Shown here: positions 12,356 through 25,500 of the stretch, in pieces
Position numbering within the stretch: the first letter of the stretch is position 1
Layout: every line of letters begins with the position of its first letter
Assembly: GCF_046630445.1 (NCBI RefSeq)
Contig: NC_092340.1
Location: 23,882,001-23,946,000 of the forward strand
Direction of reading: 5' to 3'
DNA from: Rutidosis leptorrhynchoides
Taxonomy: Eukaryota > Streptophyta > Magnoliopsida > Asterales > Asteraceae
Length of the DNA: 64,000 nucleotides
The notes under the pieces: model-generated
What the model was told of the DNA's origin: nothing
The model's input: the letters and a program-made list of their open reading frames with translations, nothing else
Database searches by the model: none
Made by a program: the position numbers and the translations under genes

Positions 12356-15300
12356 ATAGTCTAAGGGAATTAGGTGACCTTGGGATAGGTGCCTAGTCTT
12401 AGACTTATTGGCGATTGTGCGTTATTTGCGGGACTTGTAGAATTACGGGTCGGATTGAGATTTTTTTTAGTGCCTTAGAGTAGGTGACTAACTAGGACTT
12501 GTTTTTGTCCAAAGTGTGATGATGTGGGGCCTTATTTCGTGAATGAATTAGTGCCTTAGATTGATAGTGCCTAATGTAAGTAGTCGAACTTGGACATTGT
12601 TTTAGTGATTGTCACCTAGGTTGTAGGTTGACTTGTTGTTGCGGTGTACTTGTGTACATTTATTATTATGTTGTATATAAGTGTATATATACAGGTATCT
12701 TTTGTGCGGTATCCTAGGGATGAATCTATTGGGGAGATTCGTATGTTTGGCGGTTTTGAGTGATCAAGTTCACAGTAAGGACTTTGGTCATTCGGGTACT
12801 AGGAGTTATCGCGTGTTATTTTATGTGAATGTTGCGTCAGTCCGGGTAAAGTACTTTGCGTGACCATGTGGAAATGGTAAGGTACGCATTTATAATAGTG
12901 ACCGATCACCATTATTACGAAAGTGTATCTTGACATCAAGCATGACATGACGAGTACCGAACGGAGGAAACGTGCATGGTTGGGGTAGATTCGGGATAAA
13001 TGAGGAATCTTTATTGGTTCCTAAGTGATAGTTGTCTCGGGTGATGTGCTTGTAGTCGCATCGGGTTTGTTGCGAGTCGTGAAGTGTTACGATGGATTCG
13101 GTTAGTTAAGTGAGTGAGCCAACTCACAAGTTTGGTGCGTGCTTAGCCACCCTAAGTAGTGTGTGCATTATTGAGATTGTAATTGGTTTTAGTTACCCAT
13201 CGTAACTAGGATGACCGATTTACGCTTGCGTGTGTGCGACGAGGACTTGAATTCCGTAATGGAATGCGACAAGTCTAATGATTGTAGTTTTGAGTTACAC
13301 TCGGTAGAGTGTGTGGGTAGAGAATCGTGTTAGGATTCTTGTTGTGAGTCGCCTTGGAATTGGTGAATCGAGGAGTCTTCGGGTCGTTAAACTCATGGGA
13401 GTGGGACTCGTGTAATGTTGATTGCGTTAGTGTGTTGTAGATTATAGGGCAACATTCCTAATGGAATATCCCTTGTAGTAGTGGTTTTATCGAGATGTGG
13501 AAGGGTGTAAGACTTGGTGTTCTCAAGCATCTCCTTAGTGTTAGATGAAGGGTTTCGTTAGGCTATATCGTTTGGCCTTGTGGAAACTGCGGGTAGCATG
13601 TGATCGCTAGGAACTTTCGATAAGACAATAAACCGTAAGGTTGTCGGGTAGGTATGACTTCGGGTCATTATTATAGAGAGATGGGTGACATCGGGTGTAT
13701 GGAACCTAAACATCGATTTTCTAAAATTCATTTGATTGTGGTGGGAGTCTGCATGACACTGCGTCAGGTGCCTTTTTATACCTGCTAGTGTAATGTTCAA
13801 CTCTGGTAGTGGTGTGATCACTTTGTGCTTAGGGTGCCCGTGAGATACCCTTGGAAGCATTGGAGATTATAATAGTGATCGACGGGTGATGGTAATTCGA
13901 CGGTTACGAAAGTCGAAGTTTAAGAGCATTGTGACGAATACTTCTTATGAAGTGACGGGTGAGCGAATCTTGTTGCTCTTAAGTGATAGACGGGTAGAGA
14001 TGATCGGTGAGCCGGTGACGGACTTAATGGTCGGTTAGTCCGAAGGTTATGATGAAGTGTCGATATTGCGGTCGATGCGATTATTGTGTCGGATTGGTAA
14101 CTCTTCTCCATGAGAGTGGGCAATTATAGATAAAGGTTCGTTGAGTGGAAGGTCGGGTGATCTCGACAGGAGATGCACGACTGATTAAGCGGAGTGGCAT
14201 ATGCCTAGACTTAGAGGCATATGTAAGACTTTGGTGGGGTTTGCTTTTCGAACAATTAAGGTAGTTAGTTGTGAATTGTGGTATGAAGGTGCGATTACAT
14301 CGCGTGTACGACATCTGAAGTGATTGTGCATGTCGGCTCTGAGAGCCTAAAGCGAATTTGCGGTGAATTGATGTTTATGACCAACGGTGAGAATGGTCAG
14401 GTGTGACGTGGAATTACAAATTCCGCGGGATGTTATCATCTTGGCGGTGAGAATAGGGAGATAAATCCTAAGTGGGGGAGTTTTTACTGCCGCCCGAGGA
14501 AAACTCCAGTGGTGTTATGTATAGTGAAATGTTGGAGTGTACCGTGCTAAGCCTCAATGGGTATTCGGAGCTCCTAACGAGGAAGAGTGACGGGTTGCTA
14601 ATGTCAACTCGACATCGTGCTTTACGATTGTGAGTTACAACTCGAGAATGTTATGCGTAAAGATTGTGATGATGGGATCGAAGGAAGTGTAAGACTTCCT
14701 ATGTAAGGTGGTCGTGTAGTACCAATGTGCGGTATGAGACCAAATGTGAAGTTTGAGATTCCGGAGTGAGAGAATGAAGTTGTCATTGCGGGTGCTCCCG
14801 TAGTGAAAAATCTGGGTTGTCATTAAACCTGGACAGTATAATTGAATGAGAACAAGTTCGATATCGTGACGAATATCGTATTTTCCCTGTCGGGAAACGC
14901 AATCGTGGAGATTATCAGTGGATTATTCCACTTTATGGATTAATGTGAGGCGGAGAGTGTCGATTCTGATTGTCTCACATCGAGAGTGTGTTCCCTAGTA
15001 ATGCGACTGTTAGTTGCATTGAAATGTCGAGACCATCCTTAACGGACGGTCTAGGTAGGAAAGTTCACCCGGCGTGGTGAATATTTTTGTGAGTCGTGTG
15101 GCGAATTGCGGAAATTTTGTGATGATGATTCGCCGTTGACGGGATTTTGGTATACGAATAGCTTCTATGCTAGTACTAGGAAGCCGTATTGTATGGTTCA
15201 GAGGAGAAACCCTATGACGATGTGTTGATGCTTCGTCTAATTCGTGGTGTATTATTTTTGTCCTGGATTAATCCAGTGACGGATTGGTCGTGTGCGGATT

Positions 15301-15813
15301 GACTGATTGAGTGATATGGTTACGGACGTAGCTTGTGGCGAGTTGTAGCCGAGAGAACTTGAAGGTATATGTAGTGATTTTCGTATTTTCCTAAATGGAA
15401 ATTCTGGACGTTGAGTGTATGAGATATCGTTTATTGCGGTAGTGCACGCTAGTGATTATTAGCGTGTGGTTAGATCTTCGGATTTGTAGAAGATGTTATG
15501 GATGTCGGGCTTGGTTGTGTTTCGTAAGATCGTGAGGCGTGACGACGATGTTTGTCGGCAAATTGTTCAACTCTTAGGACGATTGTGAAGTGTATGGTAT
15601 GAGTTTAGATACTCGGCGTAGGAGCAACGGTTACGGTTGTTTCGACTCGTGGGTTAATTACCCAATATTGTGGTATTATGATGCGTTAGTGCATGAAGTG
15701 AGGATTCGGATGAGTTTACTACTTGTGTGACTCCGCGTTGGAAGCGGAAATGTTCGTGGGAGAAGTGCTTAACTTCTAGTGTTTGTGCGGATCACGAGGA
15801 CGTGATCCAATTT
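12356..15813 (+). other. Family-B internal region, no coding potential seen
   Basis: About 3.5 kb, G/T-rich on the plus strand and dense in stops in all frames. I see no zinc knuckle, protease, RT, RNase H or integrase motif and no ORF above 100 codons. This fits a large retrotransposon derivative whose internal RNA serves only for packaging or structure. Confidence 0.8.
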
Positions 15814-15827
15814 AAGTGGGGGAGAGT
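15814..15827 (+). other. Polypurine tract of family B
   Basis: AAGTGGGGGAGAGT lies directly against the 3' LTR start TGTAACACCC, the expected plus-strand primer position. Confidence 0.9.
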
Positions 15828-18176
15828 TGTAACACCCGTTTTTCAGTTACACGTTATTTCGAGCGTCATTCGAAATACGAGGCATGTAAGTGTATATTTG
15901 GATCCCCAATAAAGTTGGAGTTGATGTTCTAAAACCTTACCATTGGATAGTAAATCTCATTACGTTTCCAACGATATTTGATTCGTCGAAAACGGAGTTA
16001 CGGTTTGAAAGTTACGACCAAAACAAGTTCAGTTTCAGACTCAGTTCATTGGGACTCCGTCCAGACTTTAGTACGCCGTCCAACAATGAAGGTTAGGACG
16101 CCGTCCAAGCTTTTTGGACGCCGTCCAGAAGGCCTGACGGGCCAGCAGCTCTATTTTACTCAAATTAAAAGGGGTATTTGGGTCTTTTCACTTGGGGTCG
16201 GTTTGGGATCATCAAAAATGATCTAGAACTCCATTTGGAGCTCATTCTCACCCACACAAAACACTCTCATCTTATTTTAGAGAGAGAGGGTTAATTTAGA
16301 GTGAGAAAGCTTGGTTTGGTGAAGAAGATGAGCGTTTCGGGTCAAAGCTCGAGAGTTAAAGTTGTTCCTTTCGTTCACGGCTACATTTTGGTAGTATTGG
16401 TAAGTCTCAACTCCGAATTTCATTGTTAAGATTCTTGTGTACATTTAGGGTTTGAGCTTGTTATTTGTAAAACCCTTTTAGATGATGAAGAGGGTTTATG
16501 GAAACCCACTATTTTTGATATTTTGCGGGTTTTGGGTTGGTTAATGATTTAAGCATGTTTAAGGTTTGTAAGTGGGGTATAATCACTAGTATTAGTGATT
16601 TTAGGAGTGTTCGAACTTGTAAGACCCATTTGGGGGTAAAATGGGTGAATTTGGGTTATGTTGAGATAAGGAAAACCCTAATAGCTATGATCTAGGGTTT
16701 GGCCATGTGAATTGAAGTTGTAAGTGTTAAATTGTGTTGATTAGTCATTAATACACTTGTAGATGATGGAAGAATTGTAAATGGGTCATGTTTGGCTAAA
16801 ATGGTATGTATAAGTGTTGAAATGGGTCAAATGAGTTAAGGTTGACCTAATTGGGTGAAATGGGTATGAAACACCCTAAGTTTGTGCTAATTGGTGTTAG
16901 TAGACTTACATCACTAGTTTTAGTAATTAAAGATGAGTCTTGGCCATTTTATGGGCGGTTTTGGGTGTGAGTGAGTATTGTGGTTAATTCCACAAGTTGT
17001 GTATTAAATGTGTACTTATGTATTAGGTACCTTGCTCGAAGCATACGGAAGTGCTAAATCACCACCGACGTGATAAGGTGAGTGGAATAATTATATGTGT
17101 AGGTATATAATGTATCTATTTGTTGTAGCGTGAAATGTGTAGTGTCGAGGTGCTAAGACACCATGTTTCACGTGAAGAGTGTAGCATCGAGGTGTTAAGA
17201 TGCCACTCGGGTGTAGCATCGAGGTGTTAAGATGCCACCTAGGAGTGTAGTGTCGAGGTGTTAAGACACCACTCCGTAAAATAATGAGTGAAGCATCGAG
17301 GTGTTAAGATGCCACTCGGGGTGAAGTGCCGAGGTGTTAAGGTGCCACCCTAGGGGTTAGTGGTGCGAGGTGTTAAGTGCCCTAACGGATGTTGTGAACA
17401 CCGATGGCGTTTTCGCGAGCGCCGTTCCCTTGTACTATTGGTTAACCATGGTTATTTGTGTTGTAGCGTAAGCATATTATATTTGTTCATATTATATATG
17501 CTTTTGTTATGCTAGCTTGATTATTGGAGGTTATAGCTTGTAATTGTGATGATAAGCTAATTGTGTTGCTAGCATGTATGCGGTATGTGAGTAAGTGTTT
17601 GCAAGTAGGTATATTATATATGTATGTGTATAATTATTGCATTCACTAAGCCTCGGCTTACCCCTCTCGTTGTTTACCTTTTTACAGGTATTGTGTTATT
17701 GATGCTAGCTAGTTGTTAGACTAGACGTGCAGGAGCGGTTGGGCTTGATGGGGTAGCTTTTGGTTATATGGACGCGGATTGGGGATTTGGTAGTCTCCGG
17801 GATTATGCTCTTGGTATCGGGTTGGGTTGTAGAGTTCTAATCCGTCTAAAGAGATAAATGGGTGGAAACTGCTAGTTTATTTGTAAAACGGGTCATTGTG
17901 AGCCCGGGGTTGTAAAACTTGTTTTTATGGTGGCAATATCTTAGTTTTACTTAATATGTCATATTGTGAAAATGGTTTCATTGAAAAGTGTCGGGGAGCG
18001 AGTTTTTCGCTCGAGTTTAAACAAAAACTGATCAGTACTTTTTAGTTCATTGGGACGCCGTCCCAGTTGTAAAGGCTGGACGCCGTCCCGATTTCTGGAC
18101 GCCGTCCAGATGGGCAGTCACAGAATTTTTTTTTTTTTGTGTCGTGTTTTTGGTAAATCAATGTTGGGTTGTTACA
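15828..18176 (+). repeat. Family-B 3' LTR, 2349 bp
   Basis: Nearly identical to 9976-12341. Differences seen by eye include a few substitutions near 15905-15920 and 16070-16105, single changes across the middle, and loss of one GGACGCCGTCC unit near 18055. It carries the same hairpin array (17129-17386) and both palindrome clusters. Confidence 0.95.
17129..17386 (+). repeat. Seven-hairpin array, 3' LTR copy
   Basis: Collinear with 11276-11533 (offset 5853). In hairpin 6 the inner arm reads GTGCC rather than ATGCC, which restores a pair with GGTGC that is mismatched in the 5' copy. Confidence 0.88.
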
Positions 18177-18443
18177 AGAAGATCTCACTATTCCGTTAGA
18201 CAAATCCAAATCAACGAAAAACTTCAATTCATCGAAGAACCCGTCGAAATAATGGATCGTGAGGTTAAAAGACTTAAACAAAACAATTGTTAAGGTTCGA
18301 TGGAATGCTTGTAGAGGACCCGAGTTCACCTGAGAACAAGAATATCAGATGAAGAAGAAATACCCGCACTTATTTCCAGAAGATACGTCAACATCTTCAA
18401 CTGCTTAAAATTTCGGGACGAAATTTATTTAACGGGTAGGTAC
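18177..18443 (+). pseudogene. Ty3/gypsy C-terminal tail and PPT block
   Basis: This continues the Ty3 coding sequence after the family-B insert. It first repeats the AGAAG duplication (18177-18181). The text encodes, in shifting frames, a degraded LTIPLD stretch, EEPVEIMDREVKRLKQ and VKVRWNACRGPEFT, resembling the chromodomain-derived end of chromovirus integrase. The final part (about 18411-18443, AAATTTCGGGACGAAATTT then AACGGGTAGGTAC) is the block before the LTR. It recurs almost unchanged before the family-A 3' LTRs at 30556-30592 and, inverted, at 60634-60670. Confidence 0.82.
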
Positions 18444-21400
18444 TGTAGTGACCCAAACTTTTCCATGTTTATATATATTATATGAAATTAATATTTACAT
18501 GATTAAGTGTTTCCAACATGTTAAGCAATCAAACTTGTTAAGACTTGATTAATTGAAATAGGTTTTATATAGACAATTGACCACCCAAGTTGACCGGTGA
18601 TTCACGAATGTTAAAACTTGTAAAAACTTTATGATGATATATATATGGTTATATATATAGTTAACTTGATATTATTATAAGTAAACATGTCATTATGTAT
18701 ATTAACAATGAACTACATATGTAAAAACAAGACTACTAACTTAAGGATTTCGAAACGAGACATATATGTAACGATTATCGTTGTAACGACATTTAATGTA
18801 TATATATCATATTAAGATATATTAATATATCATAATATCATGATAATATAATAATTTAACATCTCATTAGATATAATAAACATTGGGTTAACAACATTTA
18901 ACATGATCGTTAACTTAAAGGTTTCAAATCAACATTTACATGTAACGACTAACGATGACTTAACGACTCAATTAAAATGTATATACATGTAGTGTTTTAA
19001 TATGTATTCATACACTTTTGAAAGACTTCAAGACACTTATCAAAGTACTTCTACTTAACAAAAATGCTTACGATTACATCCTCATTCATTTTCATCAACA
19101 ATTCTACTCATATGCACTCGTATTTGTACTCGTACAATACACAACTTCTAAATGTATTTACTATTGGTATATACACTCCAATAATCAGCTATTAGCAGCC
19201 CATGTAAGTCACCTAACCATGTGGGAACCATCATTTAACATCTACCATGAAATATCTCACAAAATAACAAACTAATGGAGCCTATATGATACATCAAAGT
19301 TCACATGAATGAGAGTACACACAAACACTTTCATTTTTCAACTTACATGCATCAAACTACTCTCTCTCAAGTGTTCTTCCTTTGTTCTAAGTGTTCTTCA
19401 TCATCTTCAACAAAATCTAGCTCAATCTAGGTCATAAATCCATACATAAACCAAGATACAAAATAACTAGTCAAGAACACACCAACAATACTTTCAAGTT
19501 TACTAGCTTGCTTCCAATCTTGCAAATTCACTTTGAGTGATCATCCAACCTCAAAAAATCTTTCTTATTTACAGTAAGATATCTTTCTAATACAAGATAA
19601 TACTCATATTCAAACTTTGTTTCAATTTCTATAACTATAACAATCTTATTTCGAGTGGAAATCTTACTTGAATTTGTTTTCGTGTCATGATTCTACTTCA
19701 AGAACTTTCAAGCCATCCAAGGATCCTTTGAAGCTAGATCTATTTTTTTCATTTCTAATAGGTTTATCCACAAAACCTTAGGTAGTAATGATGTTCATAA
19801 TATCATTCGATTCATATATATAAAACTACCTTATTCGAAGGTTTAAACTTGAAATCACTAGAACATAGTTTAGTTAATTCTAAACTTGTTCGCAAACAAA
19901 AGTTAATCCTTCTAACTTGACTTTTAAAATCAACTAAACACATGTTCTATATCTATATGATATGCTAACTTAATGATTTAAAACCGGAAAACACGAAAAA
20001 CACCGTAAAACCGGATATACGCCGTCATAGTAACACCGCGGGCTGTTTTGGGTTAGTTAATTAAAAACTATGATAAACTTTGAATTAGAATTTGTTCTTC
20101 TGAGAAAATGGTTTTTCTTATGAACATGAAACTATATCCAAAAATCATGGTTAAACTCAAAGTGGAAGTATGTTTTCCAAAATGGTCATCTAGACGTCGT
20201 TTTTTCGACTGAAATGACTACCTTTACAAAAATGACTTGTAACCTATATTTCTGACTATAAACTTATACTTTTTCTGTTTAGATTCATAAACTTAAGTTC
20301 AATATGAAACCATAGCAACTTGAAACACTCAAAACGGATTTAAAACGAAGAAGTTATGGGTAAAACAAGATTGGATATTTTTGCTTGTTATAGCTACGTG
20401 AAAATTGGTAACAAATCTATATTAATCATATCCTAGCTAACTTATATTGTATTATACATGTATTCTAATATATTATGTAATCTTGGGATACCATAGACAC
20501 GTATACAAATGTTTTGACATATCATATCGACCCATCTATATATATTATTTGGAACAACCATAGACACTCTATATGCAGTAATGTTGGAGTTAGCTATATA
20601 GGATTGAGGTTGATTCCAAAAATATATATACTTTGAGTTGTGATCTAGCCTGAGACGTGTATACACTGGATCGTGGATTGATTCAAGATAATATATATCA
20701 ATTTATTTCTGTACATTTAACTATGGACAACTAGTTGTAGGTTACTAACGAGGACAGCTAACTTAATAAACTTAAAACATCAAAATGTATTAAAAGTGTT
20801 GTAAATATATTTTGAACATACTTTGATATATATGTACATATTTGTTATAGGTTCGTGAATCGACCAGTGGCCAAGTCTTACTTCCCGACGAAGTAAAAAT
20901 CTGAGAAAGTGAGTTATAGTCCCACTTTTAAAATCTAATATTTTGGGATGAGAATACATGCAGTTTTATAAATGTTTTACGAAATAGAAACAAGTAATTT
21001 AAACTACATTATATGGGTGAATGATCGAAGCCGAATATGCCCCTTTTGCTTGGTAACCTAAGAGTTAGTAAATCGATCTACTAATTGACGCGAATCCTAA
21101 AGATAGATCTATTGGGCCTAACGAACCCCATCCAAAGTACCGGATGCTTTAGTACTTCGAATTCGTTTTTATCATGTCCGAAGGATTTCCCGGAATGATA
21201 GAGGATATTCTTATATGCATCTTGTTAATATCGGTTATCAGGTGTTCACCATATGAATGAATTTTATCTCTATGTATGAGATGTATATTGAAATATGAAA
21301 TCTTGTGGTCTATTATTATGATTTGATAATATATAGGTTAAACCTATAACTCACCAACATTTTTGTTGACGTTTTAAGCATGTTTATTCTCAGGTGATTA

Positions 21401-21738
21401 TTAAGAGATTCCGCTGTTGCATACTAAAATAAGGACAAGATTTGGAGTCCATGCTTGTATGATATTATGTAAAAACTGCATTCAAGACACTTTTTTTTAT
21501 GTAATATATTCTTATTGTAAACCATTATGTAATGGTCGTGTGTAAACGGTATATTTTAGATTATCATTACTTGATAATCTACGTAATGCCTTTTAAACCT
21601 TTATCGATAAAATAAAGGTTATGGTTGTTTTAAAAATGAATGCAGTCTTTGAAAAACGTCTCATATAGAGGTCAAAACCTCGCGACGAAATCAATTAATA
21701 TGGAACGTTTATAATCAATATGAACGGGACATTTCACA
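18444..21738 (+). repeat. Ty3/gypsy 3' LTR, 3295 bp
   Basis: Starts TGTAGTGACCC and ends CATTTCACA. Its last 700 bp share many blocks with family-A LTR ends: AAAGTACCGGATG, the TTTATTCTCAGGT segment followed by CCGCTGT, and CATATAGAGGTCAA followed by ACCTCGCGA. A segment at 20498-20670 is repeated inside family-A internal regions. No gene is seen. Confidence 0.88.
20498..20670. repeat. Module shared between Ty3 LTR and family-A internal regions
   Basis: The text from GACACGTATACAA through the TATATATATTATTTGGAA and CTTTGAGTTGTGATC segments recurs at 27982-28166 (+) and, inverted, at about 62166-62345. It is in the LTR here but between the LTRs in family A. Confidence 0.8.
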
Positions 21739-22560
21739 TTAGACTCCAAAACTAGTGGTTTGGGGGTTAACAACAACAAGAAAGTCGTGTAGCAGTTTCG
21801 AATAAACAAAAGCAGCAACAATGATTTTTCTAAGGGTTGCAGGTGGTTAAACGAGATGGTGAAGGTGTCATGGTGGGTTGTTGGTCATGGTGATAGCACG
21901 AAAATAGAAACATGAAAATATGGCTGTGGTAGTATATAATCATCGATGAAATAGAAAAACACTGGTGTGGTGTTTTGGGTTGTGATCTCAACAGAAAACA
22001 GATATAAGGTGCAGCTTGTGCTTGATCTTAATAGGAAACGGATGCATCTAAAAGTTGCAGGTTCTTAATTGGCTTTTGGTTTTCGAATATAGAACAGGAA
22101 GGTAGAATAACTTGCCTGTGGTTGTTCGATGATGGGTTTGTTTGCAGAAAGAACACTCAATATATTAGTAAAACATTTAACTTTTGAGTTGGGTCTTTGT
22201 GGTCTTCGAATAGCAGCAGTAAGATCATAAGGAATAACAGTAAAACTTCATCAAGTATTGAGTTGGGTTTTTGTTTAAAGATGGTATATGGTGAAACATG
22301 ATGGTTATCGGCTGAACAGAAAACAAAAAAAAAAAATTAATGAAACGCGAAGGTGGTGAGTTGTTCTTGATGGTGGTTTGAAAAGAATGCTAATTGCAGC
22401 AGTAACAGTGATTCACGGATGTGGTGGTTCACGATGGTGTGGTCATGGGTGGTGAGATTTAAGGTGGTTCTTTGGTGTTGATTGTTGAACAATTTGCAGT
22501 TTAAAACAAGTGGGTGTTAAATGGGTGGTTTGTGATATTGTGGATCCATAAGATGAAAGA
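21739..22560 (-). mobile_element. Old family-A LTR fragment (left part)
   Basis: G/T-rich text with repeated GGTGGTTTG-like and CAGAAAACA-like phrases. It resembles the transcribed middle of the minus-strand family-A LTR at 58860-59950. It lies between the Ty3 3' LTR and the inserted complete family-A element. It appears to continue at 34377-35379, which makes it the target into which both elements inserted. Confidence 0.65.
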
Positions 22561-25500
22561 TGTGATGACCCGGGAATTTCTGACCAAATTTAAACATAAT
22601 CTTATATGATTCGACTCGATAAGCAAAGTCTATTAAACCGAGTCTCATTATGTTTGAACTATTTCATGATAACATTTGACCTTTAACTATTTCCGACGAT
22701 TCACGAACCTTTAATTGTAACTAAGAATGTAAATATAAATAATTATATATAAAACTAATTATATTAGTATTAATGAACTATTAAGTAATTTTGTTATTAT
22801 AAAAGATAACATTTAATAACTAAAGATTTTCATTTTGAATATATATAGTATATTGTATATAAATGATTCAAACATATTTTACCAACGTTATCAAAATATT
22901 AAATGTACAATGTTATACTTTGTAGTTAATTGTTTAATATACATAATTAATCATCTACTCAACATTTAAAACATGATTTTATATATATGGTAGTATACAT
23001 ATATACATAAATATAACTATATATATATGATTTTATACATAATTATTATATTATGTATATGTAGAAATTTATAATATATCTATGATGAAATAATGTACTA
23101 TTTTAATAAATATATATAATACTTACATATATAAAACATTTATATTTTTCATAATTACATACATAAGTATAATATAATTAGTATGTAAATAAATATTATA
23201 ATATATTTATATTAAAATGCATAAATATATAATATTCAGTATATGTTACAATACATATTACATAATTATTAAATATTACATAATAATAGATGATATTAAT
23301 AAATTAAATTTAAATACAAATATAGTTGTTGTAGTAATGTTATTTGTATCGTCAAATATCAATATTTGTATTCATAATATCACTTTATATCATATAAAGA
23401 TGAAATTGGATGTATATATTAGATTATTATTACTAATATTATTATTATCGATAAAATATTAATATTATCATAATTAGTATGGTATTATTATTATTATTAT
23501 TATTATCATTTTTACAATTATTATTATCATTAATATTATATTTATCATTATTATTAATTTTATTAATATTATTAGATATTAATAGTATTTTTATTATATA
23601 TTATTATTATTAATTAAAAAAAACAGTAGGGATCTATATTATACGCGTGACCTCTGTATCCTTTATCTCTATTATTTTTTTTTTGTTTCTTTCCTGCTCC
23701 CAACTCGTGAACCTGTGTTGACATTTTCTCTATTTTTATCAACCGATCTCTATTATTACAACATGATTATGTATAATTGCAAATCAAATAAAAAGGAAAT
23801 CCAATGGGATTAAAAAGCACATCGATATTTTTTTTTCTTCTTCTCTGCACGCTCCAATTTTTTTTTCTCTTAATTCAATTTCGAATAAAGTTTCAAAATC
23901 TAAAAATGCAGAAAGGTTAGAAATCTTTCTTTGAATCTATCTGCAAAATCTCAACTCTCAAATCTTTATATCGATCTTGAATTTTGAAGTCAAATTTAGT
24001 TTAAAAAAAGTCAACAATTGTTCTTGAGACAAATTCGCGTTCGTGTATATGTTTCTGATCAAATTGACGATTCCAGTAGTTTTTATACATGTTTAGAAAA
24101 CTATTTCGTGTTATAAACATTATCTATAATGTTATCTATTACGAAATCAATTTTTTTTTGTTCCAAGAACCGGCGCTGCAGTAGGCCTTTAGTATTTTTT
24201 TTTTTATTTTAGAACCCAAATTATTTTTTTTTCTGTAATGTTTTGAAGCTTTAAAGGGAACCCCGATTTTGTTTTTTTTTTTTTTTGGTTATTGATGTTT
24301 TGTTGAATCCATGAGACTTGTGGAGAAGAAGAGGAATAGAAGAAAAACAGTTTATATATAAAATTTAAATTCGATATTAGTACAGAGAATCAGAGTTGGT
24401 GGGATGGTCGAGAGTGTTTGCGTGTGAGCATGTGGTCACGAGATCGAGTCCAGAGGACGGCAGTTTCTTTTTTTTGAAACTCTTTTCATGTGAGGTAGTT
24501 TTCTTTTCCAATTTTATTATTGTTATTATATATTAATTATTATTAGTATTATTATTATTAGTGTGATTGTTTTGATTGTTATTGTTATTGTTATTATTAG
24601 TATCATACTTGTTATCATATTTGAAAGTATTATAGACATTACTATTATTATTATGATAGGTATTAATAATATTATTATTAGTAATAAACTTATCATTTTA
24701 GTATTTTAGCATCATTAGGATTATGATTATGATTATCATTATTATTATTATGAAGGAAATAAAAATATATTATTATCATCAATATTAGAATTTGTACCGG
24801 TTTATAAATAATAGTATCATCAGTACATTTACAATTAATAATATCATATTTATCAGTATCATCATTAATATTTACTAGTATTATTATGATTATCATTTAT
24901 CATTTTATAAATATTAGAACCCTTATTATTAACATAAGTATGGTATTAGTATTAATATTATTTTAGAGTTATTATTATTAGTATCATTAACAGTTATCAT
25001 TTTCATTTTTTTTGCTATTAGTATTATCATTATTAATAAAATTATTATTATTATTAGTAAATCATTATTATCTAAATTATTATTTTAACAAATAAATCTT
25101 TTGTACACTATATATATACTTATGGTATATACTAGGATTGTATTAATAATTCACATAACAAACTAATAAAATTTCATAAATACAATACTAACCACAAATA
25201 TATGTATATAAATATATTAATGTCACTATTTATATAAACGTAAATCATTATAGATATATATACATAAAATCGATATATATATATATAAAATATAACTTAA
25301 AATATAATATAAGTATACGTTTTAAAATAAACGTTAGAATAAATTCTACAAAACTATAATATATAAATAATACATATTAATAAATGAAATTTTGTAACTT
25401 ACATTATACGTATTAATATATACACAATTGATATAGGTTCGTGAATCCGAGGCTAACCCTGCATTGTTCAATGACGTCATATATATTTTTACTACAAAAT

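Larger units (their letters stand above)
9976..18176 (+). mobile_element. Complete family-B LTR element, non-coding (LARD-like), 8.2 kb
   Basis: The 5' LTR (9976-12341), PBS (12344-12355), internal region without any credible ORF (12356-15813), polypurine tract (15814-15827) and 3' LTR (15828-18176) are all in place, with a perfect 5-bp AGAAG duplication. The two LTRs differ at only a handful of bases by eye plus one 20-bp repeat-unit deletion, so insertion was recent. With no gag or pol, it must have been moved by proteins from another element. The LTRs do not resemble those of the Ty3 host, so the helper is unknown. Confidence 0.93.
6407..21738 (+). mobile_element. Decayed Ty3/gypsy retrotransposon, chromovirus-like, 5' end removed
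   Basis: The order is gag nucleocapsid, protease, reverse transcriptase, RNase H, integrase, a split C-terminal module, a short PPT block and a 3' LTR (18444-21738). The 5' LTR and most of gag are missing because the left family-A element inserted at 6406/6407. A family-B element (9976-18176) splits the C-terminus with target duplication AGAAG. The C-terminal piece at 18182 onward carries a degraded EEPVEIMDREVK / KVRWN..RGPEFTW signature. I take this as a chromodomain-derived tail of a chromovirus (Tekay/Del-like by recollection). The coding region has many nonsense codons and frameshifts, so the element is dead. Confidence 0.88.

Noticed and set aside
12681..14823. Several 60-100-codon ORFs in the family-B internal region
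   Set aside because: Short, on both strands, no recognisable motif; expected by chance at this base composition.
23217..23462. 81-codon ORF, repeated at 31249-31494
   Set aside because: AT-rich LTR sequence giving Ile/Asn/Tyr-rich text. It is duplicated only because the LTRs are.
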